Shown one piece after another: positions 21,704 to 33,555 of a DNA stretch of 64,000 bases. The stretch is taken from NCBI GenBank assembly GCA_964059195.1, contig CAXKWD010000002.1, positions 152,475,042-152,539,041 of the forward strand, in the 5' to 3' direction. The translations under genes and the position numbers were made by a program. Source of the DNA: Ectobius pallidus (taxonomy: Eukaryota > Arthropoda > Insecta > Blattodea > Ectobiidae). A model generated the notes under the pieces. The model was given only the letters and a program-made list of their open reading frames with translations. It was not told the DNA's origin and did not search any database. How positions within the stretch are numbered: position 1 is the first letter of the stretch; each line of letters begins with the position of its first letter.

Positions 21704-22056
21704 TCTGATTAGGATTTACTCGTTTTCAGAGGTTTAAATGCTACCAACTTTGAATATTTGTGGAAGAAACAGTATTATTTAATCATACAATGATAGTACT
21801 GAACTTCAAGCATGTTATATATATTTCTGTTGTAAACAAATCCTCCCATTGCCTTTCTAAGTTAAGAAGTGCAATAACTTTATATCCCAGAAGGAGCTAA
21901 ATTGAAAGCATAGGAGAAAGTCTTGACAGGATTGCTGCCTTAAATGAAGGATACCTGTGGGACACAGCCAACTATAGGCTATGAACTATTCTATTTTAAG
22001 TTGAGATTATTTTTGTTTAATTCATTTTATATGTTTATTTTTATATTACATTTATT

Positions 22057-23030
22057 AAGTGCCAGAATGGTAGCCTACTTTATGAAGGGGGGACGGGAAA
22101 ATGTCCATCCGCCCGATAACTCATATAGCCTACGCTTTATCGAATTTTCATGAAACTTGGTTTACGTATTGATAATGTCCATGGAGACGCCAATTTATTT
22201 CGGACCACATCGGTTGACCGCTACCGGAGTAACGACTAATTAAAGGTCACATGCTATTTAAATGGGAAATCATTACTATACTACAAAGCCGCTTTGCTAA
22301 TCATTGATGGCATTGACTCCAATGCAGTCAGGTGTTTGTTTATTTCGTTGTTCAAGTTGAAATGAGTACTACATGAATACTGTTATACACAGAAGGTATA
22401 TGACTATAAAGTAGTTAGGCCTATGTACATTAAGCGAAGTTCTCTGCCAGTGCATTTTGTGAAATGTTGACATATTTTAAGAATTTCTTATATCAGTGTA
22501 TACGAGCATGAATTAAGGTTAAGCATCAAACTTTAGGCGGTGGTCTAGAGGAACCCGGCCGCGGTCGATGGATTTTTTCAGGACGTAAAAATCCTGGGCA
22601 CGGAGTCCTCCGGGAGGGACTTTAAGCTGGGGGTCCCGTGTCGTAGATTTACAGCACGTAAAAGAACTCCAAGCCTCAATTAGGGCCTCTGGACAAAATT
22701 TCTCGGCCCTTTCACGTCCAAGAAATACTTAGTTTCCAGAGGGGGTTGCGAGGCGATGGGCTTACCATCTGTCCCTCTACCCTCTCTCGGAAAATAAGCA
22801 TATCAAAATTAGTATAGGTAATGAAACCTCCATTAGAGGCCCCTTCGCCCCACCTGGGGATAATAGGGTACCAGATACAGATACAGATCAAACTTTAGAC
22901 CTTTGTTCTTCCGCAAGCCGTGTTTAATGAATCGATCTGGAGCTAACTCGGAGATCGATTATAAAAATAATTATTTTCTGCGTATCATAATTGCAGTTGT
23001 CACTGATTAAACAAAATCATTCTGGCACTT
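22057..23030 (+). repeat. GTGCCAGAATG element, copy 2, with SINE insertion
   Basis: Inverted ends AAGTGCCAGAATG (22057) and CATTCTGGCACTT (23018-23030). Contains GGACGGGAAAATGTCCATCC and one array unit (TTTCATGAAACTTGGTTTAC), then TTAAGAATTTCTTATATCAG, which also occurs at 50402. The SINE at 22537-22886 is inserted near the middle. Some similarity to copy 3 continues past the right end, so the true boundary is uncertain. Confidence 0.72.
22537..22886 (+). mobile_element. SINE with 12-bp target duplication
   Basis: Flanked by ATCAAACTTTAG at 22525-22536 and 22887-22898. The head GCGGTGGTCTAGAGG is a tRNA A-box region; the segment between A- and B-box is deleted, and AACCCGGCCGCGG follows. The body shares GGGCACGGAGT and CTCCGGGAGGGA with the SINE at 34905-35185, and its 3' part (AAAATTAGTATAGGTAATGA) matches 47921-47940. 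The tail is CAGATACAGATACAGAT. Confidence 0.85.
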
Positions 23031-23199
23031 TGTGGTATCATTTTACCTGATTTGATTTTATGAAGCAACTATCACTGGAGGATTTATTTTTATTTTTTAT
23101 TTTTTGTATAATAATATGTTTTTATCTTTAACCTATTGCTTGATTTAATCCCAGCTGTGCCCAAGATCAGTAAACTATACAGGTTGCGTATTCGGGGAT

Positions 23200-25745
23200 G
23201 GACCAATCGCAGCACTTGAGTGCGTGACGTCGCCAGTTTCCAAATCTCGCAATTCCAAGTTTTTACTCAGTCTAGAAAATCTTACACCGCGTGATTAAAC
23301 TCGTAACCTTTAGTTAACCCTTGGTCGGATTCCTGTGAAATTTGTACAGAAATAATCTACACACGTCAGCCCTACTGTTGGTTAAAACAGAGCCTTAAAA
23401 AAGCGGAAACAAATATTTTTATTTCATTTTATAAACATCACCCGTTACACAAAATTCATGGAGGGAGAAGCAAATTTCACTATGCGACAATTTTTTGTAT
23501 TTTTGTGTCCCGAAAAAACTTCAAGCGAGAAAGTTTTAGTGAAATAATTGAATTTTAATACAAATGAAGTTCCAGCCCTATACCTCGAATGGTTTACGAA
23601 TAATTGAGTGGTAATTATTCCGGGCGCTTCAGTTGTCGGAATGATTTGTGACGACCGTGAAATGTTCAGGAAGTAGCATTTTTGACTATGCAACAATTTT
23701 TTTTATTTCTTTGACCAGAAAATGATTCAAGCATTTAAGCTTTGGGGAAATATTTGAATTTTATTATACATCAAGTACCACGTTCATATCTTGAATGGTT
23801 TACGAGTAATAGAGTGGTAATTACTCCAGGCGCTAAAGCTATGGGAACGGTACAGATGTCTTTTTGTTCTATAAAATAGGCCTACTAGCAATTACGTAAA
23901 AATCCTTAAATATTTTAGTTGTGGATTCAATAATAAAGGATATTAACGGGCTACTTGTACCCTTACTGAAAGATTGACCCTTTGAAACTAAATTATTTTG
24001 GAAGACTTCAATAGGCCCCGGCCGTGAAAGCCTAAATACTTATAATTAATTATTTTTAATAAATAATTAAATTATAAAAAGAGTGCCGACATGACATAGG
24101 CGTAACCAGACCGACCATATGGGGGGGTTATAAAGCAACATTCTCCCCCGGAAAATTTCAAAAATTAAGATGCAAAATAACGAGTTTTAAGCTTCCGGGG
24201 TTACAACTCCCCCGGAAAATTTTAAAAATTAAGACGCAAAACAACGAGTTTTAAGCTTCCGGGGGTCCTCCCCCGGAAAATTGTCAAAATTAAGACGCAA
24301 AATAACGAGTTTTAAGGTTCCGGGGGCTTTTCCCCGGAAAATTTTAAAAATTAAGGCGCAAAATAACGAGTTTTAAGCTTCCCACGCTTTATACTTGTAT
24401 TAAGTAATTTATAGGCAGACTTAAAAAAATTATACAATTTTCCTTTTTTTAATCAATGGGGGGGGGGGGGGTTCAAACCCCCAAAACCCCCCCCCCCCCC
24501 CTCGGTACGCCTATGCGACATGAATACCTATAACAATATAAGTGAGTAACAGTCGCAAAATATTTAGTAAAATATAATTTAGCCTGGTTAAATCCATGGG
24601 CCCTTTACTCCGTGATCTACCGAGAGCTGTGAATATTAATCTTCAATAACGCCAAATATTCCCTCTCTGCAGACTAATTTAAATTCCTGAATAAAAATAA
24701 GCTTTCCAGTGCAATTAAAGAATTAATGTTCAATAATGATATTCTTCGAAGGTTCCTTTTTATTTAGTCATCCCGACATAGCTGCGCATATAAAGCCAAA
24801 CAAAGATCTGTAGACCTAAACGCCCATGTAAATATGATTAATAACAATTACAACAATAATAATAGTAAGAATAGTATAATATATTATTTACCTTTTTCTC
24901 CCCCCCCCCCTCCTTGGTAAATTCAGCAGTTCAGCTTTGAAATCCCTTTCGTAATCCTGCTCCGTGAAGTTCAAGGAGCAAACTCTACTTGTATCAGGAT
25001 TCCAAGATTCATTTCTTCGGCAAGCAACAATCCATTGCTTGCATCTTTGATTTTTGGAAAGACGTGGAACGAAATGTTGCAGTCAAGCTTCTTGCAATCT
25101 GAGAAATTACTGTTACACACTGTCACAACACATCTCTGGCCCGGTATAATGGTTCATTTATTTGCACATTATAAAACACTTTCTAATTGTACTATGAAAA
25201 ACAATATCTATTGGTAATCTCTATCCTAAAAGACTGCGGTCAAGCGGCCGAGATCAGTAGGTACAAGCCTTGTCAGCGGCACCTTGCTCTCTACTGTCGT
25301 GCTTGAAGCGCCAAATCATTCAGACAGGTGAAGCGCCCGGAATAATTACCACTCAATTACTCGTAAACCATTTAAGCTATAAAGATGGTACTTCATTTAC
25401 AACAAAATTCAATTATTTCTCTAAAACATTCTCGCTTGAAGTTTTTTCGGGACACAAAAATTCAAAAAAATTGTCGCATAGTGAAATTTGCTTCTCCCTC
25501 CATGAATTTTGTGTAACGGGTGATGTTTATAAAATGAAATAAAAACATTTGTGCCCGCTTTTTTAAGGCTTTGTTTTAACCATCAGTAGGGCTGATGTGT
25601 GTAGATTATTTCTGTACAAATTTCACAGGAATCCGACCAAGGGTTCATTAATGGTTACGAGTTTAATCACGCGGTGTAAGGATTTTCTAGACTGAGTAAA
25701 AGCTGGAATTGCGAGATTTGGAATCTGGTGATGTCACGCATCTCG
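23200..25745. repeat. fold-back element with 0.5-0.7-kb inverted arms
   Basis: The left arm (about 23225-23960) and right arm (about 25245-25745) are inverted copies: CCAAATCTCGCAATTCCA (23240) against the complement near 25715, and CCGTTACACAAAATTCATGG (23442) against 25498-25517. The arms share the CTATGCGACA and GTGGTAATTA units with the 2.03-kb elements, so all belong to one family. A further shared piece (ACGAAATGTTGCAGTCAAGC, 25069) matches 16107. The middle holds a hAT MITE (24095-24515) and C-runs at 24901-24910. Confidence 0.72.
24095..24515 (+). mobile_element. hAT-type MITE containing a ~75-bp minisatellite
   Basis: Inverted ends CATAGGCGTAACC and CATAGGCGTACCG (right end inward). 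8-bp duplication CGACATGA at 24087-24094 and 24516-24523. Inside, about four tandem units each start CCCCGGAAAATTT and end ACGAGTTTTAAGCTTCCGGG (24142-24383), followed by long G and C runs (24458-24501). Confidence 0.88.
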
Positions 25746-25958
25746 CCTGCTCGCCGCAACCCCCTGTCCTATAAACTGGCCGGAATACGCTACCTCTGTG
25801 GTTTTGTACGAACATAATCGTATAAGGTACCGTGTAAAATTATTTTGTAAATAAAATTCTGACCAATTCCTTCGGAAAATCTTATAGTATTTTAAAGCAA
25901 TAATATACCCTATTAGAACAAGCTAAATTATTTTATATTGGGAAAATATAGTTATCAT

Positions 25959-26718
25959 CAGGGCCCGGATTCTAATGACATGTCATCTTTTTATTGATGC
26001 TGCATAGACATTGTCAGCTTGTGGATAAATCCTGATCATGATCTCTAGATTATAGAAATTCATTTTTATTAGGTCACTTTTTGTCATTTTATGCAATTTT
26101 ATATTTTTAGGTCATTTATTTCAATTTTAGGTCATTATTTTGTCTTTTTCGTGTCATTTGCATCCTTATTTAGTCATTTTCATGTATTTACGTTGAGTGT
26201 ATTAACTTTTTTCGCCGCTAGCGGTGCTGTCTTTGAAGTGTTGTTTATGTAATGCAAGAAGGAAAAATTCCGCCTTAAAGAGTTGACATGTCTCAGTCGG
26301 AAGTGAGAATCAAAGAAACGCCAAAATTTTGTATTATCTTACTATTGTTATTAGATTGACTTGGCACCAGAGTCTGCCACCTGCTTTGATTTGAGAGTGC
26401 AAACTACTGTTTACCTTCAATAAACAACAATATAATCCGGCAGACCACAAAAGGATATGCCGAATTTTGACTCACCAGTGCCTCAGTGCCAGTATAAATT
26501 TCCATGAGAAAAGAACATTTACAACATTACAGTTATTTACAGTTTTTACAATTATGTACAAACTAGTCTATAACTTTGTGTGTGCAATAATAATTTTTGT
26601 AAATAAAATATCAGTTTTTAGGTAATTTTTTATAATTACTAAGTCATTTTCTTTAAAATACAGAGTCATTTTATAGGTCTTTTTCAAACAATTTTAGGTC
26701 ATCAGAATCCGGGCCCTG
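25959..26718 (+). mobile_element. hAT MITE, CAGGGCCCGGATTCT family, copy 1
   Basis: Ends CAGGGCCCGGATTCTAATGA and (inward from right) CAGGGCCCGGATTCTGATGA. Perfect 8-bp duplication GTTATCAT at 25951-25958 and 26719-26726. Interior rich in TTAGGTCATTTT-like repeats. A short frame MSQSEVRIKETPKF (from 26287) is shared by all three copies and may be a transposase relic. Confidence 0.95.
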
Positions 26719-26726
26719 GTTATCAT

Positions 26727-27229
26727 GAATAAATCGAAATTGAGATGACGCAGCATAGCCTACATATGTTTACAGATGCTTATACCCCGAAAAATATTGT
26801 AAAACTTTATAAATAAAAACATCTATCGAGAAAAACGTTAAGATTGCATTGTATAAATTGTCAGAACAGTTCTTATAAAATATAAATGAGGCCATATTTC
26901 ATTTTTATTCGACCGTAAGTTTATAATGACTCTCATTTCGCCACTTTTTAATTTCGACATCGGTGTGGTATCGATTATTATCGAGCACGGAACGATCTTG
27001 AGGCCTTGAGGGTAGCAGCTGAAATCTGTGTAATAAATAGCCCGTATTTAAAATAAAATAATATTCTGTTCGTGTTAAATCTAATATCATACTAAAATGA
27101 ACTAATTCCGTGTTTTCAAAATCGGTTGGTTTCTTGAAAATGACCAAAGGGAAGCTTCGCCAGCAAGCCAGCGTCTTTATTCTTTGGTTGTTTTAAACAT
27201 GCAGAGATCAAGCTTGCGCTTTTGACTCC
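26727..27229. other. AT-rich stretch without recognised genes
   Basis: An 80-codon minus frame (27147-26905, MVIFKKPTDFENTELVHFSM) has no motif I know. It may be 3' sequence of the LINE that ends nearby. Confidence 0.3.
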
Positions 27230-27682
27230 TATATATGAGTATGGTAACAGTGATTTTTCATTTTCTTTAAGTTACAAAATGCCTTGATGGATAAGATGTG
27301 ACTGGATTTTGTACACAGAAAATGTAATCATTAATAAAGAGTTCTCATTAAAGCATTTATATGTCCAATAATAGACTGTAACAACTTCGTAAATTTTTTA
27401 TGACATCTTGTTCTGTAATCAGTGCCTGTGATAGTTCTTAACACTGATCGTTGGAATCCTTTTATGCAGCTATATGAGGTCTTGTTTGCTGATGACTAGA
27501 ATGGATCATTGGATCATATAGAAGTTTAAATCTCATTAGCATGATATAACTTATACAAGTATGTTCTAGATGTAGCGAATTGCTTAGGTGATGTACATGT
27601 ATTTTGTGTGGAATGGTCCTTTTAATAATAATTACAGTTCCATCTCCAGGTGAAAATTTTCTATCATATCTATGCACTATAT

Positions 27683-29661
27683 CAGGCCTGTCCAACCCGC
27701 GGCCCTCAAAACCGCATGCGGCCCGCGCTCACAGTTTTGTGGTCCGCGGATACTTCTAATACGACAACCAATCCTGGTTTGAAATTTCGCGCTTTGACGC
27801 AGGGCGTTGCATATTACCGACTGTGGTGGAATATTTGATCACGAGAAGCATCCAATCGGCGGTGTTCAAAGCGCCAGTATCGCTGCCGCGGAGGGCGAAA
27901 TTTTTGTTTTTGATTGTTCAGAATAAGCCTGTTTCTAATTTATGTGCTTACGCGAGGTTGTGTACGCGTTTTCATTTGTTTGTGCAAATTGTTAGATAAC
28001 AGTGCTGTTAGATAGCACGAGCTAACATGAGCAACATTAGCAAGAAAAGAAAAATGCAAGGGGAAAATAGAAGTTATAAAGATGCATGGGAATTGAATTA
28101 CTTCGTCACAAATAATAATGACAAGTTGCAATGTGTTGTGTGCATGCAAATAATTTCTCCCTGTAAAGAGTGCAATGTTAAGAGACACTACACTACTTCA
28201 CATGAAAAACAATTAGCCTATTGAAGTATGAGGGGGCTTCAAGAGCTGCAATTTTACAGGATTATAAGAAAAACCTTAATCATCAGACAGGTATTTTTAC
28301 ACAAATGTCGTCTACGTAGATAGCTGCATTAACTGCTTCTTGCAGTGTATCATTGCTATGGCAATTGCATTTGGTGAAAGCAATTTATCTGCAAAATTTG
28401 CAGCTGTTCCCCTCTCTCTTCAAACAATCTCAAAACGAGTACAGAGTATGGGAGGACAAATAACAAAGAAATTAGAAGATATGGTTGGAAAATGCAGCTA
28501 CTTCTCACTATGCTTGGATGACAGTGTCGACCAGACCGACACCAGTCAACTCTTGATTTTCATACGAATGATCAACAATGATTTTTCAACACAAGAAGAA
28601 ATTCTTCAATTATGTTCTTTACATGGATAACCAAGGGTGAAGATATATTTAAAGCAGTAAATGAAACGGTGGAAAGGACTGGTAGGATTAATTAGGAAAG
28701 CTGGGTTAAGTTTCCTCATGTCCCATTGCATAATTCACCAAGAGGCGTTGTGTGGGAAGTCAGTGAAACAAAGCGATGCAATGAATATAGTGGTTACAGT
28801 TTCCAACAAGATACGTGGTGGCAATAAGGCACAACTTCACTGCAAATTCCTTGAATTTTTGGATGAGCTGCAAGCCCAATATAGAGATCTATCACTCCAC
28901 GCAAATGTACGCTGGCTGAGTGCAGGTAGTGAAAATCTTTTTCGACGGGTTGAAGATCCAGACTTTCTAAGGCAGCTTGCTTTCATGACTGACCTGACAC
29001 AATACTTGAATGAGTTTAACCAGAGACTTCAGCGCTAAAATCAAAGTGTTTGAGGGTTAGAGGTCATGTTAATGGCTTTAAAATTTCTTAAATCAACCTT
29101 ATCAACAAATGATTTAACACACTTTCCATGTTGTCAAGAGCTGTCAGAAGAAATTGAAGATGGTAATTTTTCTGACTTTTGTGAAAATATTGAAGTTATT
29201 ATTCAATAATTCAATCAAAGATTTTCTGACTTTGAAAATATTAAAGGTAAACTGCTGCTTTTTAATGACCCTTTGAATATGGATATTGAGAATCAGCCAT
29301 CCATGTATCAACTGGAGCTCTGCGATCTTCAGGCTGACCCTTTTCTTCAAACCAGGTCTGAGAGAGGGCTCAACTTTTTCAAGCTACTTCCAGAGGGCAG
29401 GTTTCCTCAGCTTAGAGATTTTTGAGACTGGCAGTTACTAACATAGAAGTGGACATCCATACTTTAGTGAAGCAGTCTGAAAATCCTCAGTGCTCACATT
29501 AAGTTCTAATTTCGGCCTACTGGTAATGAATCCTATTTCAACAATTTGGTCTGCTGTACTTTACTGTTATATTTATGTGAGTAAAACTTTTAATGTTTAG
29601 CCCTCAGCATCAATTGTCGAAATATTTTGGCCCCCAGTACTTATGAAGTTGGACAGGCCTG
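27683..29661 (+). mobile_element. hAT transposon, near full length, 8-bp target duplication
   Basis: Perfect 14-bp inverted ends CAGGCCTGTCCAAC. Duplication CACTATAT at 27675-27682 and 29662-29669. The subterminal sequence CCCGCGGCCCTCAAAACCG is typical of this hAT lineage. Carries the transposase pseudogene 28027-29430 and splits the endonuclease of a minus-strand LINE. Confidence 0.95.
28027..29430 (+). pseudogene. hAT transposase, GTF2IRD2/ZBED5-like, several frameshifts
   Basis: Starts MSNISKKRKMQGENRSYKDA. A BED-type zinc finger follows: CVVCMQIISPCKECNVKRHY with the final H in TSHE (~residues 37-60). After a frameshift near 28220 comes KYEGASRAAILQDYK. At 28495-28600 YFSLCLDDSVDQTDTSQLLI contains the first catalytic Asp. 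Next come HCIIHQEALCGKSVK and HANVRWLSAG (28722-28923), conserved hAT insertion-domain motifs, and then ELCDLQADPFLQTRSERGLN and FFKLLPEGRFPQLRDF (29315-29425). The C-terminal dimerisation motif (YLCE..FS in relatives) is missing. Stops or shifts occur near 28223, 28628, 29037 and 29207, so no active protein is possible. Confidence 0.9.
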
Positions 29662-29814
29662 CACTATATAGTTTGGCACTTTAACTGTGTCGCTATGTAA
29701 AAGATGAGTTTCATTAACACAAGCAATATCTACTGCATTGTCACGCGGATATTATTTAAATTCAAGACGTTGATTTTTTAGTCCATTGGCATTATAATTT
29801 TATACTGTTGAAAT

Positions 29815-30727
29815 TTAAAAATGGATTCTAGGTGCGGCTCCATTTGATGAGAAAAGAGCTATTGTGCCTTCAATAAGAACCATTTTCTTTGTAAAGTAGT
29901 CAGTGCTTTGCATTAGCTTTTGGTGTGTGTTTTTGATTGTGTGGATTATTCCTCTAAAATTTGTTGCCTGGAAGAATTGAAATATTGACTTTACATATTC
30001 TATTAATGATGTTTGAGTGTAGTCATTTTGGCGATTTGTTGTTATAGTTCTTCTAGACAAAGAAGGAAATTCATTGTTGCTATGTAAGTTTGCAGGTTGT
30101 GACCTTTGTGTATTGCTCTGTTGCCTAAGGTTGAACTCCTCAATTTATTTATCTTTGGTATATAGGACAATTTCTATAGTTGGCTGTATGGTTTCCTTTA
30201 CAATTTGCACATGTAGCAGGAAAAGTTTCTCCTTTCCTTGGACAGACTGATGTTAAATGATTTTCGCTACGCTTGAGACAACGAGGTGTTCGTTGACAAC
30301 CCGAAAAAACGTGCCCAAATCCTTGGCATTTATGGCACTGCCGTAGTCGAGCTTGGGGATTGTAGGATTCTACCTGTATTACTATACAGTATTTTGTATT
30401 CCTTTGAGATTAAAAATCTCTTGCGATTTTGCACAGTTTTCTAATGTGACTTGAAATATTGGTAGTTTATAACACGTGTCTTCATTATGGTCCTTTCTAG
30501 CCCATTGTTGTACCTGAAGAACAGGAAAGTTTAAGTATTTAAGTTCATTCTGAACTTCTGCTGAAATATGAGGAGGCAATTTCTTAATTACCACTTTTAA
30601 AGGTCTTTTATGCACTGATGTGTACGTGAAATACACATATCCATTTCGCTTGAAAACTTCAATCAGTGTAAGAAAGTCTTTCTCCGTTTCACAAATGTAT
30701 TTTACACCATCTTTAATGTAAATGGTT
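29815..30727 (-). pseudogene. LINE ORF1 (Jockey-type gag-like, zinc knuckles), broken
   Basis: The N-terminal part visible is KTIYIKDGVKYICETEKDFL, then HKRPLKVVIKKLPPHISAEV and LPIFQVTLENCAKSQEIFNL, the pre-C2HC region of Jockey-type ORF1. After a frameshift near 30385, ARLRQCHKCQGFGHVFSGC is an intact CCHC knuckle. The next (CLKRSENHLTSVC) has lost one Cys, and CANCKGNHTANYRNC is a third. A stop follows, and the C-terminus SLIEYVKSIFQFFQATNFRG ends at 29815. In life this protein binds the element's RNA. Its real start is lost where the compound repeat inserted at 30728. Confidence 0.85.
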
Positions 30728-31313
30728 TTACTTTCTCGCATAGAGAAAGTATTATGATCGTGACAAAAAATCGAAATTGAGATAACACCGGGAAAGCATG
30801 TTTCACGATGCCTAGAAACAGATTTTTTAAAAAATTACGTCTGTCTGTCTGTCTGTCTGTCCGTCTGTCTGTCTGTCCGTCTGTCTGTCCGTCTGTCTGT
30901 GGACAAGCACAGCGTGTAAACGGTTCATTGTATTTACTTTATTTTTTTAATTAATAACTTTTTCGGAATTTTATCGAACCGCCCAGAAATTGAGTTTTAT
31001 AACTGAAGTATTAAGGGGACTTTTCATGAAAGTTTTTTGAAAAATTTTGATTTTTTAGAAATTGGCTGTAACGATTTTAATAAAAATGTAAAATTGGAAA
31101 CTCTCATCTATGACTACTAAAATAGCTATATCCGTTTTTCTAGGAAAATGACTTCGGGGTACTTCACACGTATCTATTTTCAATTATTCTAGATTACCTC
31201 CATTGCAGTAGGCGATACACGAAAACCTACCACATTAAAGTTGTAGAGAAAATTAAATTGAACATTTTTTGTTAAGCCCATTTTTTTGTATAATTAATAG
31301 CTTTCAAGATAAA

Positions 31314-33555
31314 TCTATATTAATAAAATTGAATGTACAAAAGGGTTGTTGCCGCATCACTTGAGAATGGCTTGACCGATTTGGCTGATTTCTGTTTTGT
31401 TGTGTTCGTAATTGTCAGGGCAATGTTTGTATGAAAGAATTTTTTTTTTTTTTTGGAAAATCCACGGGAAAAGTCGGAAATGTGAAATGAGGCATAGTTA
31501 GAGAGTTTTGCTGTCAATTGTTTACATAACGAAAGTATTGTTTACGGTGTTCACGTAGGGCTTTGGAAACTATATTATTATACTGGGCTTTAACAAATTC
31601 TGATACTATCGATGTAATTAATACATTCGTGAAAATAATTCTTGAAGAATAAAATCCACGAAAATAAAGCAGTCACATTTTGATGTAGAATAAGCGGTCG
31701 TATTGCAGGGACAACTTAAGTATGTGCCAGTGAGTATGCTATATCGGAAGTCGGTAACAAGTCCTATTCACTGATACGTCACTCATAGCTGTAGGCTTTG
31801 TATTAGTTGAGAAATAGGCCTAGGGATGATTATCAGAGGTCCTAAGCAGGGCCGTAGCTAGGCGGTGACGAGATGGGCTCCCGCCAAGGGCGCATGTACA
31901 GAGCGGGCTCAAAATTAACCATGAAAAGTCCCGCCTTTTTTTAGATTGATGCAATTTATCAAGCAATAAAAATTCCACGTTAATGGAAGAAATCTTTCAG
32001 GTTATTAAAAATTACTGCACGTGAACTATCTGTAGTATTATGCCGATTGTCTACAAACAAAAAGCAGTCACGCAACGTTCTTTAATTAACAGGTTTTTTG
32101 TTGACAGAGCATAACATAAATCATGAACAGTATGGAATGATATAACAATAAAAATTAAAATGTACGTTATTATTGAGATGAAAATGGTTCAACTATTCGA
32201 ACTTTTACCTATATTAATGTGTTATACATTTTAGTAGGCCTCAGGCCTATTATGTACTTTACTTTTGATACTAGATTTTATTATTTAATTATTTTTGAAG
32301 TAGTTCAGGCGTCTCAAAATATGGTTTTAGTACCTTGAAAGTCCAACATTTATTTAATTTTCAAATTGAGGCTTAGGTTTTCTTTGATAACAACAGTGTT
32401 TTTATATTAAAATAATAAACAATTTTACAGAAATTTAAAAAAAAAAATTGTTCAGATCCCTCAGTATTGGAGGGCGCAGATTTGTCAAACTCGCCAAGGG
32501 CGCAGAAGGACCTTGCTACGGCCCTGGTCCTAAGCAGCTAAAAGAAGACAAAATGGGATGGAACATTTTCAGTCCTGCGCGCGCAGTATATTATGTCCCA
32601 GATTTTTGGGAAGGAAAGTATGAAAGTGATATTGAAATTCTTTTTTACTTCAGCAACGAAACGGTTGAATGGTAATATGAGAGTGAGAAATACAATTTTC
32701 TGTCAAAACAATACAATCTTATGTAACCGGAATTTCTTTTTCTTCTTATTTGCACTCCTCCCAGACATAGTGTGTAGAAGCAATGGAATGCAACATCCTC
32801 TATGAGCCATAAAAAGCTATATCTAGCGTTTTCTGAGGGAATAGTCTCAGTGCCATACGTCGTTCTTCCTCATTTAGAATTCTACATACATATTATATAA
32901 GGACCTAGAGTTTCAACATCGAAAGTTCTCCATAAGTTAATTTCATATTACAAAATACAAAACCGGGCGACGCCGGGCCTTTTAACAGCTTAAGTGTGTG
33001 CTAGTGAGTACGCTACATCAGAAGTCAGTAAAAAATCCTATCCACTGATACGTCACTTATAGCTGTAGGATTTGTATAGGGATGTTTATCATAGGCCCTA
33101 AACATCTACAAGAAGACAAAATAGGATGAAACATTTTCAGTCCTATGCCCGCAGTATATTATGTCCCAGTTTTTGGGGAGGAAAGTATGAAAGTGATAGA
33201 TTTTTTATTTTTTATTTCAGCTCCGAAATGGTTGTATGGTAACATGAGAGTGAGAAATAAAGATTTTCATAAAGACAATCGGAATTTATGTTTCTTCTTA
33301 TTTCAACCCCTCCTAGGCATGGTGTGTAGAAGCAACGGAATGCAAAATTCGACATCCTCTGTGAACCATAAAAAGCTATATCTAGCGTTTTCTGGGGGAA
33401 TAGTTTGAGTGTGATAAGTCGTTCTTCCTCAATTCAAGGTCTACGTAGGCCTACATATTATACAAGGCCCTAGAGTTTGAAAATCGAAGGTCCTTCATAC
33501 GTTAATTTCAAATTACAAAATAAAATCCCGGGCGACGCCGGGCCTTTTAAGCTAG
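31314..33555 (+). mobile_element. Helitron, family 2, with duplicated 3' module
   Basis: Begins TCTATATTAATAAAATTGAA and ends with hairpin CCCGGGCGACGCCGGG, CCTTTTAAGCTAG. Inserted between A (31313) and T (33556). The flanks CAAGATAAA and TACGAAATA are continuous in the paralog at 12706-12725. The 3' part exists twice (about 31715-32994 and 32995-33555), the first copy keeping its hairpin CCGGGCGACGCCGG (32962-32975) but not CTAG. No Rep/helicase coding seen. Confidence 0.92.
31847..32526 (+). mobile_element. hAT-type MITE CAGGGCCGTAGC inside the Helitron
   Basis: Ends CAGGGCCGTAGCTAGGC and (inward) CAGGGCCGTAGCAAGG. Perfect 8-bp duplication GTCCTAAG at 31839-31846 and 32527-32534. AT-rich interior without coding. 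The other half of the duplicated Helitron module lacks it. Confidence 0.93.

Larger units (their letters stand above)
27230..30727 (-). mobile_element. Jockey-type LINE, internally deleted, split by a hAT element
   Basis: Reading down the minus strand: ORF1 (30727-29815), start of the endonuclease (IACVNETHLLHSDTVKVPNY, ~29740-29670), the hAT insertion 27683-29661, the rest of an endonuclease piece (YDRKFSPGDGTVIIIKRTIP, ~27670), then an abrupt change to IKGFQRSVLRTITG (~27460), which resembles the very end of a LINE ORF2. Most of the reverse transcriptase is therefore missing. The upstream end is cut by the compound repeat at 30728. Confidence 0.78.

Noticed and set aside
24458..24501. long G and C homopolymers as assembly artefact
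   Set aside because: They are flanked by a coherent MITE with a perfect 8-bp duplication, and similar runs occur in other hAT-like elements here (60410-60540, 63640-63706). Exact lengths may still be unreliable.
30382..30741. frame starting MRESKTIYIKDG taken as the true ORF1 start
   Set aside because: The first residues come from the end of the compound repeat (GCGAGAAAGT); the LINE sequence begins at 30727.
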